Assembly: GCA_001695595.3 (NCBI GenBank)
Contig: MBPM02000038.1
Span: 642,522-706,521 of the forward strand
Length of the DNA stretch: 64,000 nucleotides
Direction of reading: 5' to 3'
Origin: Plasmopara viticola
Lineage: Eukaryota > Oomycota > Peronosporomycetes > Peronosporales > Peronosporaceae
Position 1 is the first letter of the stretch, and every line of letters begins with the position of its first letter. The notes beneath the pieces were generated by a model. The model worked only from the letters and a program-made list of their open reading frames with translations. It was not told where the DNA came from and did not search any database. Shown here piece after piece: positions 25,421 to 37,000 of the stretch. The position numbers and the translations under genes were made by a program.

Positions 25421-27010
25421 TTGACTTGAAGAGGGAGTGACTCGATTCCGTAATGGTACACACAGCTTTCGGCACCATGACCTTACGCAAGTTTTTTGGG
25501 GGGCAACACGGTAAATTTACTGATACAACAAATCTGACTGTTCAAAACGACGGCTGGACGTAGTCAGCAAGGCACGGTATGCATGATAATAAACTCAAAT
25601 AAGGTACGATGATTCCGGAAGAGTAAATATATCGTATTAAGGAATACAATATCGGTAGCCTTAATTAAGGTCGGCATTGCGAAAGATTCAAACATTGTCT
25701 AAATACACACCCCTTAATGACCGGAGATAACATGGCTCGGCGTACAATATAGATTGCTCCACGACGAAATCAAAGCACCTAATAATTAATGTGGGACATT
25801 ATATGAGATGTTTTAGACCTCATGGCTGCGAGCTTTAGCACCTTTTTAATCGCTGCCCTTGCGCCCACTCTTGCTAATGATTAAAAACAGTAAGCTTCAT
25901 CGCGGTTGTTAATATTTATAACTACCGATTATAGATTATAAAATTGACAAAATAAGTGTGTGAAAGACTGTTTATATTCTGATAGATGCCAAGCGGAGAG
26001 CTTGCTACGAAGGAAATAAGTCCCCAACAAAAAATGAAAAGATCGGATTGCATCTTAAAAATAATTTCTCTCGGGTGATCCAGCAAGACCGTCACGTATT
26101 TGAGTGATTATTTGCTGCCAAAAAAAATCTTGCACAGCCGCAAATCATATATCGTCGGGATCGTTCCGTATCCATCATGTCAGCTGCTAATTATCGGCAT
26201 GCGCTTCTATATGCTTTACATAAAGATGTCTTTTAACATTATTACAATGATCTTCTAGAAGGTGCTCGTATTTGCAGATAGTGTCAACTTGAGTGACGCG
26301 GTCACACAGCACCTTGCACAAAGAAGGCTGCAGAAACTTACACGATCTTCGGATGGACGACCATTTGTTAGGTTATTCTCGATCTAGCGGCGATCTTTAC
26401 GATGGAATGCAAATCAAAGCTTAATTATCCAATACAGTCTTTGTGTGTATTGGCTCTTCGTTTCACTTCTCATGAGCAATAAAATTTAAATGTAGGCGAT
26501 TTATTCATTGTTGGTAACTCAAGAGCCTCAGCAGGAAATTGGTACAAACAACTGTAGGGTGTGCGTCTTGCATTAGGACTCGTGTCTTCTTTAAAGCATC
26601 TTGTAACGCAAAACCAGAAGCACTTTTTATTTTAAGACATTAAGATCATTCAGTTTGAGATTAAGACCTCTCTTTGAGCTTTTATTAAAAAAGTCGGTCT
26701 GGTCATAATGAAAGGAAAATAGGCATTGCCGTCGACTGGAGCATAAACCAATGATCAAGTCAACGCCCGAGAAGGTCGCTTTGGTAAATAAGAATGCCTC
26801 TTCACCGAAACAGTCCTTTGTGCTTCAGGTTGCACCTACAACAATCCTACATCTTGCGTTGTGAGCAGCGAGCCGGAAGTCGTAATCTGCCTAAAAGCCG
26901 CTCGAGTGAGGAAGGCTCTGGAAGAGCATTCTAATTCATGACACTTGTGACCGTTCTTGAGCCGCCCGAGGTCCGCAAGCGATAAAAGCACAAAATGCGC
27001 TGCGGGCGTT
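25421..27010. other. Gene-poor stretch
   Basis: No gene supported. It holds the second copy of a 24-bp repeat at 26296-26319 that is also present at 192-215. A 66-codon minus-strand frame at 26836-27036 reaches into the tandem duplication that follows and has no recognised motif. Confidence 0.4.
26296..26319. repeat. 24-bp dispersed identical sequence (copy 2)
   Basis: Identical to 192-215 over 24 bp. See that entry. This is likely the surviving core of a longer repeat. Confidence 0.5.
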
Positions 27011-27252
27011 CCATGAACACTCGTTTGCCCATTCACCTACTAAGGCTGACGTAAAGAACGTCAAATGTCGTTCATCATTCTAGACTGGTGCTGACCTTGG
27101 AATAGGCTTCACTTGTAAGGTCAAGGAAAATCCATGAACACTCGTTTGCCCATTCGCCTACTAAGGCTGACGTAAAGAACGTCAAATGTCGTTCATCATT
27201 CTAGACTGGTGCTGACCTTGGAATAGGCTTCACTTGTAAGGTCATGGAAAAT
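27011..27252. repeat. 121-bp tandem duplication
   Basis: Two adjacent 121-bp units, 27011-27131 and 27132-27252, nearly identical. I see substitutions such as attcacc/attcgcc and tcaagg/tcatgg. A few bases of a third unit (ccatgga) follow. The high identity means a recent duplication. No gene spans it convincingly. Confidence 0.9.
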
Positions 27253-28239
27253 CCATGGATCTAAGGGGCAAAAATCGTACCTTTCAATCCGTTGATCCTT
27301 TTGGAACTTTCACCAGTAAAGAGTCCTCACATAAAGCCGAGCTTTTTTTAAGGCAGTTACTTTCTTTTTGCTAGGAAACTTGACAATCCGTCAAAATGGC
27401 GCACTCCATCTGTATTAAAGATATTTAAAAAGAAATCGATACCTGGTCTTTACTGCGATAGCGATCACATATATTGCATATACCATCGCACACTCGATTG
27501 CTTAGGACTGTATATAGTGATCAGTCCCTCACTGGAAGACACTTTATTTTCAACACACACTTTTGTATCCTTCCTATAGCTTTGCCGCCGGTGGACACTC
27601 TCATTTTATGACGTATATAGTATATCCTATTGTAGTCGTTCCTGCAAAAAAAGCAATACACTAACTTTTCCGGATTCTTTTACTACGCTTCGGCCACTGA
27701 CTTGCACCTCTAGTACGTGTATTCAGCAATTTGCCAGCTACACCGAAAGCGGACAGAGACAGGCCCAAGATTGCTCACCCACTTTTTCAGCCGTCAAATC
27801 GCTCTTGCTCCGCCCCCCCTGTTTAACGGGTCGTGCCGAGCTAAACAGCTACCGAGGTTTACGCCAACTAGGCAATTAGACGTTTACAGTACTTTACTGT
27901 AGGCTTATCCCTGCTGAACGACAAAACTTAGTACGCTAAACTTACCGAGATGTTTTGAATGGAATTGCTTTAAACTACACTGTAGTGAAACTAACTAATC
28001 AGGACGCTAAGCCGTACTGAGGAAAGTCTACAAAAAGCTTAATTCCACGCGAAGTGAAAAAGGGCATACGTTGTAGGCTGCACTTACACTGTGTCCGCTT
28101 TTTGAGGTACATCATAACAAGCGTTTACTTAGGTGCTATTTCCACTAGAGACGCAGTAATTGCTTTCCATTTTTCTATTTTTATTAATCACTTTTGTGTC
28201 TAAGAAAACAGAATAAAAAAGAACAAACACAAAAAGGTA
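27253..28239. other. Gene-free stretch
   Basis: About 1 kb with no supported gene. It leads into the non-LTR retrotransposon remnant and may include its 5' leader, but no element boundary can be seen. Confidence 0.4.
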
Positions 28240-28856
28240 ATTTTACCTGTTACAACATGACGAGTCCCCAAAGGGACATATAATGGCGCCAGACATGGCA
28301 AAATGCTGCACCAAGAGCCGGATTTTCTTGTCCAGCTGACGCTATTGTTGAAAAGGCGGAAGATGCTTTGTTGGATCCGGACCGTGACCTACAAGATAAA
28401 CGTTGCGCCGCTTTAGCTGGTGTACCCCAGCAGGTCTCTTCCGAACTATGTCTTCCGATGTGAATTCCGGCATGAGAGCTCACGTCAAATTCTTCTGATA
28501 CGGAAACAATGACCTCACTCGGTTAACCGACACAGACTTCGGTGTGGTCGTCTAATTTGGTGCATCTTCGAGACTTTAGAGCTATTCGTATTGCTAGAAT
28601 AAGCTTTCAGTGCACCGATCGGGAAGTGTGCAAAAAATTGGGTGATGAAACTGTGACCATTTGCGGTCGCAATTTAAAGTTCAACCTTATTCCAAGAACA
28701 GCCACTGTTATTAGGTGGACCTTCAGCGCCAACCAGATGACGCCTCGTTTGGACTCATTCATGACTGGTTTACCCAAAAAGGTTTACCTCTGGTGTTTAT
28801 TACACCGGCTCATGCTGTTGATGGTCTTCGTTTACGCAGCCGCCGGGTGTAATTTA

Positions 28857-28913
28857 CAGCATGACTGAGACCGAAGGAATATTTAAAGAATGCCTTCGGT
28901 CTCAGTCATGCTG
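28857..28913. repeat. 21-bp inverted repeat with 15-nt loop
   Basis: Arms 28857-28877 (CAGCATGACTGAGACCGAAGG) and 28893-28913 are exact reverse complements, separated by an AT-rich 15-nt spacer. It interrupts the LINE coding sequence near the start of the reverse transcriptase frame. It probably arose by a template-switch or inverted duplication event. Confidence 0.9.
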
Positions 28914-29670
28914 GATAAGCGTACCCCGCTTCGACCATTCCAGTTTTCATGTCACGGCTATTTGGTGGTCCATCACCGTAACAGGGCCTACAATAACGTG
29001 GTCACTCCCTATTGGAAAATTACTTCACTTGGACCAATTTGGATTTGTACCGGGTCAGGATATTCGCCACGCACATCAACGGTTTCAAGCTTTGACCCAA
29101 TTATTTAAAGGTGGAACTTACCCGGCTGGCGTCGTTTTACTAGATTTCGCTTAAGCCTTTGATAGTGTCGTATGGGACGCACTCGATATAATCCAAGTGC
29201 ACTATGGATTTGAGGATCAATTCCGCCGCTGGATACGAATCCTCTTCCAGGGTATCCTGACTACCCTGATGTTCAATGGCGAACTAGTTGATTCATTTAA
29301 ACTAAGTGCGGGGGTCCGTCAAGAGGAACCATTATCGCCGGCATTATTTTGCTTGTTATTGAGCCTCTGCTTAATTTTCTTCGAGTTCGTCTTCGGAATT
29401 ATGGAACATCAATCGGCCACTCACTCAATTGAAACTCACTTAATTTGCGACTCCGACTCACTCAATGATTCGACTCATACAGTTACTAGCTTTGCTGATG
29501 ACTGCACCGGACTCCTTCATGATTTACGCCATACTAGTTACTTCTTCAAATTGTTAGAGAACTTTTGTGAGGCCTCTGGTATGAATCTTGATACGGCTAT
29601 AACAGTAATCCTTCCCTTTCTGCAGAAAATGAGCCATTACGACGAAACCTTTTACCACTGGGAGTTGTTG

Positions 29671-30820
29671 TAATGTAATGTAATGTATTACGTTATCGCG
29701 TTGCCAAGGTATGCACGTGCTAGGCTCAGTCTGGCTAGTCCACGGCATAGAGTGGTGTCCGCATACGTCGAGTCTCGTTCGGCGGGCAGTGCATCCAGCA
29801 CCGAGGTCGTATGGGTCTTCCATTTCTTTCGGTCTTGTGCAAGGGTACGTACCACTTCGAGGTCTTGTGCTGTCCGGAGTCGAAAGCCGGAGCCACGGGA
29901 AACAAGATTGTGGTCGAGTGTCGAGGGGAGCGTGGTGCGGGGGCGTCCGCGCCATTTTGCTGCGGTGGAGAAGAAGCAGGCACGCATCTGGAGGTTAGCT
30001 GGAATGTCGGGATTGCGGCGAAGTACATGGCCAAACAGGCGCCAGCGAGCTTGTGTCAGTCGTAGTCTCAGCGGCCGCTCATCACAGAGGTCGTAGAGTC
30101 TTGCATTCGAAATGGGTCGGGGGTAGCGATAGCCAAGAGCGTAGCGAAGCTGGCGGCGATAGAAACTCTCGAGGCCGTGGAGCTCTGACTTGGTAAGAGC
30201 CCAGTTGTACAGCAGAATCGGTAGAACGTAGGTGTTGTACAATCGAATGCGTGTCTTGGGTGAGATGAACGTGGGGCGGAGCCAGACGGACCAGAGGCGG
30301 TGGAGCGCGAGGGTGGCCTGGGACTTGCGTCGGGATAGATCTTTAATATCGCCGAGGAGTGTTCCGAGCTTCTTAGTGTGGTGCCAGGTTTCTTCTCGGG
30401 ATCGGGCGTGTCGAGTGGCGCCCGACGGGTTGCAGTGGCGGCGAATTTCGGTGACTTCGGTCTTGGCTTCGTTTTTTTTTTTAAGGATTAGAAGGAAGTC
30501 ATCAATGCGGTGCTCACCTCTATCGTAGATCTTGGTTTCTCGGAGGCCAAGGATATCGACGCGGTAGCGCCGGAGATCTTCGGGGAGTGTCACGTGCTTC
30601 TTGCGCTTCGAACCTAGAGAATTCACATTAAAGGAGCCAATCCGGATGCGGTTGGCGCGATTAAGGGCGTGGAAGGGGGTTTGGCCTGGTGCTAGAGACC
30701 GTCGCGTCGAGGGTGAGACTCGTTAGAGACCTGCAGATGCCCGAGAGCACCTGCCCGAAGCGCGCGAGCATTAAGCCCCCGCGCTTGGAAGGAGGGCGTC
30801 ACCCCAAGCTTTTCCGAAAA
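29671..30820 (-). mobile_element. 1.15-kb non-autonomous LINE derivative, copy A
   Basis: Inserted in the LINE reverse transcriptase gene and flanked by an exact 11-bp direct duplication GGGAGTTGTTG at 29660-29670 and 30821-30831. Read on the minus strand it begins near TTTTCGGAAAAGCTTGGGGT and ends in TTACA/TAATG pentamer repeats. It keeps the LINE 5' end and the start of an APE-type endonuclease, then jumps to the 3' part of the polyprotein, so the reverse transcriptase core is absent. It is nearly the mirror image of copy B at 31058-32214. Confidence 0.9.
29688..30626 (-). CDS. Chimeric LINE ORF: endonuclease start fused to RT C-terminal region
   Basis: A 312-codon uninterrupted frame. 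Residues 1-46 (NSLGSKRKK, YRVDILGLRETKIYDRG) match the N-terminus of an APE-type LINE endonuclease, where NxNSL and the Glu of the ETK motif are conserved. Most of the rest (HTKKLGTLLGDIKDLSRRK, RIRLYNTYVLPILLYN, WRLFGHVLRRNPDIP) matches the region downstream of the reverse transcriptase palm in this LINE group. The polymerase motifs are deleted between them. The listed start is a GTG. An upstream ATG, seen in copy B at 31110, is out of frame here because of one extra base. It probably has no catalytic function, and expression is unknown. Confidence 0.6.
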   Translation of the reverse strand: MNSLGSKRKKHVTLPEDLRRYRVDILGLRETKIYDRGEHRIDDFLLILKKKNEAKTEVTEIRRHCNPSGATRHARSREETWHHTKKLGTLLGDIKDLSRRKSQATLALHRLWSVWLRPTFISPKTRIRLYNTYVLPILLYNWALTKSELHGLESFYRRQLRYALGYRYPRPISNARLYDLCDERPLRLRLTQARWRLFGHVLRRNPDIPANLQMRACFFSTAAKWRGRPRTTLPSTLDHNLVSRGSGFRLRTAQDLEVVRTLAQDRKKWKTHTTSVLDALPAERDSTYADTTLCRGLARLSLARAYLGNAIT

Positions 30821-31057
30821 GGGAGTTGTTGTGGTCGACAATAATGCCTGCACCAAAGTTTTGGGTATTTATTACGGACCAACTCTTCCGGATGTTGATC
30901 GACTCATGCATCTTATCGTGGAAATGGAATATCGGTGTTCGCTATGGCTTCACCGCACAAGGGATTTTACGAGGTCAAGTTGTTATCCTTCAACAAATAA
31001 TTTTACCTGTACTATGGTAGACGGCCAGTGTTTGTTATATTCCGTTCACTAGCTTTC

Positions 31058-32214
31058 AAGTTTTCGGAAAAGGTTGGGGTGACGCCCTCCTTCCAAGCGC
31101 GGGGGCTAAATGCTCGCGCGCTTCGGGCAGGTGCTCTCGGGCATCTGCAGGTCTCTAACGAGTCTCACCCTCGACGCGACGGTCTCTAGCACCAGGCCAA
31201 CCCCCTTCCACGCCCTTAACCGCGCCAACCGCATCCGGATTGGCTCCTTTAATGTGAATTCTCTAGGTTCGAAGCGCAAGAAGCACGAAACACTCCCCGA
31301 AGATCTCCGGCGCTACCGCGTCGATATCCTTGGCCTCTGAGAAACCAAGATCTACGATAGAGGTGAGCACCGCATTGATGACTTCCTTCTAACCCTGAAA
31401 AAAAAAAACGAAGCCAAGACCGAAGTCACCGAAATCCGCCGCCACTGCAACCCGTCGGGCGCCACTCGACACTCCCGATCCCGAGAAGAAACCTGGCGCC
31501 ACACTAAGAAGCTCGGAACACTCCTCGGCGATATTAATAATCTATCCCGACGCAAGTCCCTGGTCAACCTCGCGCTCCACCGCCTCTGGTCCGTCTGGCT
31601 CCGCCCCACGCTCATCTCATCCAAGACCCGCATTCGATTGTACAACACCTACGTTCTACTGATTCTGCTGTAAAACTGCGCCACCTGGGCTCTTACCAAA
31701 TCAGAGCTCCACGGCCTCGAATGTTTCCATCGCCGCCAGCTTCGCTACGATCTTGGCTATCGCCACCCCCGACCCATTTCGAATGCAAGACTCTACGACC
31801 TCTGTGATGAGCGGCCGCTGAGACTACGACTGACACAAGCTCGCTGGCGCCTGTTTGGCCATATACTTCGCCACAATCCCGACTTCCAGCTAACCTCCAG
31901 ATGCGTGCCTACTTCTTCTCCACCGCAGCAAAATGGCGCGGACGTCCCCGCACCACGCTCCCCTCAAATTCGACCACAACCTTGTTTCCCGTGGCTCCGG
32001 CTCTCGACTCCGGATAGCACAAGACCTCGAAGTGGTACGTACCCTTGCACAAGACCAAAAGAAATGGAAGAACCTCACGACCTCGGTGCTGGATACACTG
32101 CCCGCCGAACGAGACCCGACGTATGCGGACACCACTCTATGCCGTGGACTAGCCAGACTGAGCCAAGCACGTGCATATCTTGGCAACGCGATAACGTAAT
32201 ACATTACATTACAT
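31058..32214 (+). mobile_element. 1.15-kb non-autonomous LINE derivative, copy B
   Basis: Plus-strand partner of copy A, separated from it by about 230 bp of host LINE sequence. It is flanked by TAGCTTTC at 31050-31057 and again at 32215-32222, and ends in ACATT pentamers. An ATG frame opens at 31110 and includes RIRIGSFNVNSLGSKRKKH and YRVDILGL. It is stopped by TGA at 31338-31340 where the endonuclease QETKI motif begins, and again in the downstream part (around PTLISSKTRIRLYNTYV), so it is a pseudogene version of the chimeric frame in copy A. Confidence 0.88.
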
Positions 32215-32862
32215 TAGCTTTCTAGATCAACTTTCACGACTAATTTCACGCTTCATGTGTCGTATCAAGTCTTCCAACGCTCTGGCCCGCGAGTGGTGGT
32301 TCCTCTTTAAAAGTCAAGGTAGATTAGGATTAACACCTACTTTACACTCCATTAATAGTCTTCGACTTGACATGTATGTAAAGGATTTTAGGTGGCAGGA
32401 TGCCGACAAATTCATCATCTTGGGCGGACCCAATTATTCAACTTTTTGTTTAAGCAATTTCGCTTTGGGGACACGACTATGATATTCTTTACGCCCTGAT
32501 CTCTATCGGCCCGGACCACGTAATATCACACCATTTTTATCGCTGGACAAGTCTTGGGTCGTATTGGCACTTCGTACTTTTTACATGGCATACTGTCGCA
32601 AGAGACACTGTTACATTGTCAGACGTGAATTTTTTAGCGTAAAAGTGAAGCAACGTGATCTTTTCATTCGTGCAAAAGTCCGCCAAGTCGCTTATGGGTG
32701 TGCTCAGGGATCATCGATATCACAGTCTTCAATCCAAGGCGGTGTAGAAAGCGAAAGTTTTTTAACGTTAGATACGCTCCACGGTACAATCCCTACTGCG
32801 TCGTGCTAAAGCGGAAGGAAGGAATCAACGCCGGCGTTGTTGCGTTCATTACAATGAGATAT

Positions 32863-32900
32863 TACATCGAGGGGTATGGTACACTATACCCTTCGATGTA
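32863..32900. repeat. Imperfect 38-bp palindrome
   Basis: TACATCGAGGGGTATGGTA is followed immediately by CACTATACCCTTCGATGTA, which pairs with it except at three positions. It lies just left of a MITE end and may mark an old inverted junction. Confidence 0.7.
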
Positions 32901-32904
32901 TCAT

Positions 32905-33068
32905 CAAATTGACATGGGGAAAAAGTAGATTCGAGCAAAGCTGCCTTTTGTATATTTTGTCACTATGAAGGTATTTATAGCCAATCACCGCTGTGTATTA
33001 TAGTTAATGGTTCTATATATTCGACTGGGTGGAAGTTAGCGAAAACTGGGTGGAAGTTAGCGGCTCCC
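32905..33068 (+). mobile_element. Right end of a MITE of the 6345-6921 family
   Basis: Begins with caaattgacatggggaaaaa and runs through gtatttatagccaatcacc and two GGTGGAAGTTAGCG blocks to the terminal GGCTCCC. All of these are shared in order with the right end of the element at 6345-6921. I do not find the matching left terminal repeat nearby, so the copy is truncated or rearranged. Confidence 0.8.
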
Positions 33069-33118
33069 TATTGATTATTGTACTTTGGTTTCAATTAATT
33101 GAATTCAGTTACAGTTCA

Positions 33119-33443
33119 ATGTAATGTAATGTTATACGTTATCGCGTTGCCAAGTTATGCACGTGCTAGGCTCAATCTGGCTAGTCCACGGCATAGAGTG
33201 GTGTCCGCATACGTCGGTTTCGTTCGGCGGGCAGTGCAGCCAGCACCGAGGTCGTGAGGGTCTTCCATGATTTTGTTTAGCTCTGACTTGGTAAGAGCCC
33301 AGGTGGCGCTCTGGTGCTGGAGACCGTCGCGTCGAGGGTAAGACTCGTTAGAGACCTGCAGATGCCCGAGAGCACCTGCCCGAAGCGCGCGAGCATTTAG
33401 CTCCCGCGCCTGGAAGGAGGGCGTCACCCCAACCTTTTCCAAG
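33119..33443 (-). mobile_element. SINE-like LINE-derived element, copy 2
   Basis: Same family and orientation as 301-628, with the TAATG pentamers at the left and the AAAGGTTGGGGTGACGCC block at the right. It joins the LINE 5' region (CTCGCGCGCTTCGGGCAGG on the minus strand) to the last part of the LINE 3' region. I could not define a clear target duplication. Confidence 0.85.
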
Positions 33444-33667
33444 CTGTATCATAAGAAATTTAAAAAGAGCACATTGGCTGCATATGTTCTACTATTTGCT
33501 TTACAATTGAAAGGAGCCAATAACTAGCCCCCCCATTCTCGTTTGCCAGCCATAGCCCTTAACCCTAGTGCAAGATTTTTGCACCCTGCTTCTTTAAACA
33601 ATGATCGTCGTTATCAAATTATCAGCTCACGTGGACACTCTAGGATCGATCCGCTTTGCGCTTAATC
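33444..33667. other. Short non-coding spacer
   Basis: Nothing recognised. It includes a run of C at about 33528-33533. Confidence 0.4.
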
Positions 33668-34059
33668 TCACATACTAGACTTGGCAGCTCCAAAAGCAAC
33701 ACAAAGTCGCATTAACTTGAGCTTCAAACGTCTGGCCTTGCTGAAAAGCACTTTATTGGGCTTATCGCTTCTTAAAATACTGTCGTATAGTCGAATCGCT
33801 AGCGTTGACAGCGTTGGCGCTTTGCTATAAAAGTTAAATCGAGCAATCACGTCTATCTTCACGGGTGTCTACTTTATCCCCCAGATTGAACACGATCTTC
33901 TCGGACACCTGGTCGGCTCTTTGCTTGGCACTCAAATAAATTTTCTAAGATGCCAGTCTCTATTAAGCTAGTAGCTTTTAGTGCAGAGCGCACTCTCGTG
34001 ATCATTTCGTCAATATCGCCTAGTTTCGGCTTGCTATTTCCCGGCTGCTTGTTCTCCAT
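33668..34059 (-). pseudogene. Unrecognised coding remnant with one frameshift
   Basis: Two consecutive minus-strand frames, 34059-33874 (starts MENKQPGNSKPKLGDIDEMI) and 33862-33668 (contains SDKPNKVLFSKARRLKLK), look protein-like. They are bridged by an overlapping third frame (around RADQVSEKIVFNLGDKVDT). The pattern suggests a single short gene of about 125 codons with one or two frameshifts. It is charged, with no transmembrane segment and no recognised domain. Function unknown. Confidence 0.35.
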
Positions 34060-37000
34060 CGGATTGCAGCTAGGGTGTCTTTGATAATAAAAGAGTCCTA
34101 GTCGAGGTCAGAGCCCCCGGCATCATCACTGGAAGTTTCTGCTGAGAATCTAACTCTATTAGTCGGAGGTGACAATGCGACCGATCGACACCTGCTCCGC
34201 CACGATGGCATAAACTCAATAATTCTTGGACACTCATCTATATTCCAAGAACGACTGATCGTGAACCAAATAGTACATGTGAGTCGTTATGTTTTTAAAG
34301 CTAGGACGTATATTTAACACCTGATCACACGCGTGTGTCTCACACTTGATTTGAACTTGTCCACGATCTCGTATAGAGTCGTTCATATGTGATGGCAGAC
34401 ATTATTGATGTAGATCGCAGCCATCGTCGCTCCACCCCAGGTTAGTTTTAAAGCCTACCATGGTTCAGAATGCGCGCCTTGCAACAAAATATGTTTGATG
34501 CGCTCGCGAAACAGTCGTCTGATGTTCAAGTCTCTGGTTGTCGTGGAGTAATATAAGGGAACAAGTCGCAAGCTCCCAGGCCCAGTAGTGACACATATAT
34601 TTGACCCTGTTGTCGTATTGCGTGTAAACTTTGCGATGCAGCTCTTGAGGCACGCTTTATCGTCCAACTTGTTACGCTGGTAGCGATATGCTTGTATCTA
34701 TCCGCTTTATTCATCAACGATGAGCAGCAGGTACTTAGTCTTACTTACCTCGTCTTCTTCCATGGGGCAGTAGGTGTCGAAACGGACGTATTGTAGTGAC
34801 GCCTGTCGCGGTGCTAAAGATTGGCTTTTGAACCAAATTTCTAGCTAAAACCGTGAATAGACTCGAGTTTACTTGACTCAAGAGTTATTTTAACGTTCTT
34901 AGCCATAGATTTGCTGGTTGCTTTACGGACTTTGTCTCAAAAAGCGTCACTCAGGTCAGCGCTCAAGATATTAGGGTCAACGCATTCATTGATTATCCAC
35001 CATGGGTTGTTAAAGCTCGTTCGGGAGACCTGCATAAGTCACCGCACGCTTTGAATCCTTAGCATACAATGTTGGATGTGGTGGAGGTAGATCTAGTAAG
35101 GGAACTTGAGCCTATGACCTATGCGACGTGAAACTACTGCATGCTTGTAGTACTTTGACCAAGTGATTGTAGGATGTCATGAGCCGGAAGATAACTCTAA
35201 TCACCACTGACCTTCTTTCAGGAAGCTAGCACGTCTAGTCGATTATTATCACGTTAAAAAAATGCACTTCGTATGGATGCGGACGATTCACGCTTCAAAC
35301 TTGAAGTAAAAGTGCTTCAGCAAGGGAAGCTTGGAGTTGCAAATATGTTACCTCATCCCATTGAATAGCAGCAGTAGCGCCAAGCTAAGATGCCAAGATG
35401 ATGGATGATAATGATTTGGTGACGCGCTTGTACTGTATCCCTAAAAGCTGCGAGAGCGTCGTGCTGACCTTGGAGATGACTACTGTCAAGCTGAAAACGC
35501 GAGACGTTTTAAGATGATCACAACCGAGCAAATTAAAGTACAATGCGAAGAACCTTCCGCAGTGAAGACCTGAGAAGCGGTAAAGGCGTTTAGTGCCGAG
35601 TTGTGAGTGCATGAGTGATCATGTGGTGACACTAGATGATGAGCGACGACAGATACGTCCTCTTCAAAGCGAGGCACATAATTGAATAACGATGAAAACG
35701 ACTACGTCTACGATCGCACGGCGTTTAAAGTGTAGTTATAATGTGATGTTGGACATGTATGAAAATGCCCAATGGAGAGCAGTCAACAGCGGTGCGACAA
35801 GCATGTCTGCGATGACGAGAACAAGGTCGTCACATTAAATGTACATGCTGGAGGTCGTTGATGCTACCAACCTTGCTATAAAAGGTATAGGAATATTTTT
35901 TGAGCGAGTGGATCGGTCCTGCGGCGATGATTGCAGGATCGAGCTCAACACACCCATCACGCGCCGACTGTGGTGAAGAAACCACTGTAGGAACTACATA
36001 TAAACAAGAGTTGCAGGCTTCAATTGATGTTCGGCAGTGCGATTAAGCCTAACTTTTGATTTGTAACCGCTCAGCTTGTTGATTATGCCACTGAGATGTC
36101 TTACTACGAGGACATTACTACGAGGACAGGATGCTCTGAGCAAGACATTTCAGAAGATCGGCACAGATTGTTGTGATAGTCACAAATTTTGGGCAAATTG
36201 AAGCTTGCATTAAGTAAAAGATAGAGTTGTACCTGTAGAGAGGACTATAGCAACGACAGTTGAAGAAGAATTCGATTTGTTTGATTTGTCGGAGATCAAA
36301 TAATATCACTCTATAGGTCATTTAACTGTGGTGTTATAAGCAAGCCGACACCATCGCACGATCGTGATGCATCAAATTGGGTGAACCACCCAAACGTCAG
36401 AATCCTATACCATGTAGTAGTAAAAATCCGAACTTTACAGTATAACAAGGCAAAGTTGAAGGCACTAAAGCAAAGCTGTGATCAAGAATAATCAACGGCT
36501 ATGTTGTATGACAAATCAATTTAGATTGACTTACCCGCTATGACGTCTATATATATGGATGATCCAGAATTCGTTGCTGGAAAGTCAACTGAAATTTATT
36601 TGTCACCGATTCTGGAATACTAACCATAACAAACATCCAGCAAAGAGAGGGACGCGCAATGAATCATAAATGATAAAGTTTGGAAGCGCGTTGGTCATGC
36701 TTACGATTCTCAAACACTTATTTACAAAACGAGCTTTTTTGAAAGCACAGCGTCTCTGTAGTGGATACAAGATAAATCTTTTGTTGTCGCGTCGAGTGAA
36801 TTGGGCTGTTGTTTGAAGATGCGCTAAGACATAACGATGGGTTTCGTTCCCGACAAGCGCCCCACCGGTATTAATGCCGGTTGAGCAGAATCTATCTCTG
36901 TTTATGCATCATCTTGAGATATGTATCAAAACAAATGACTTCTCTGCCATAATTTCGGCAACAATTTCAGTCTTCGATTGTTAAACTAAATCAGAAATAT

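Larger units (their letters stand above)
28240..32500 (+). mobile_element. Dead non-LTR (LINE) retrotransposon, twice interrupted
   Basis: Plus-strand LINE coding debris. At about 28330-28860 gag-like protein segments occur in shifting frames (EKAEDALLDPDRDLQDKRCA; GLPLVFITPAHAVDGLRLRS). At 28861-29673 a reverse transcriptase frame includes LDQFGFVPGQDIRHAHQRF, motif A as LLDFA-stop-AFDSVVW (TAA at 29152-29154), GVRQEEPLSPALFCLL and the catalytic FADD of motif C. The frame then stops at an inserted element, resumes at about 30832-31050 (VDNNACTKVLGIYYGPTLPD), is interrupted again, and its tail may run from 32223 to about 32480. Internal stops and frameshifts make it non-functional. Confidence 0.85.

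Noticed and set aside
29683..30096. Arg-rich plus-strand frames of 84-137 codons
   Set aside because: Antisense shadows of the chimeric LINE frame, caused by its GC-rich codon use.
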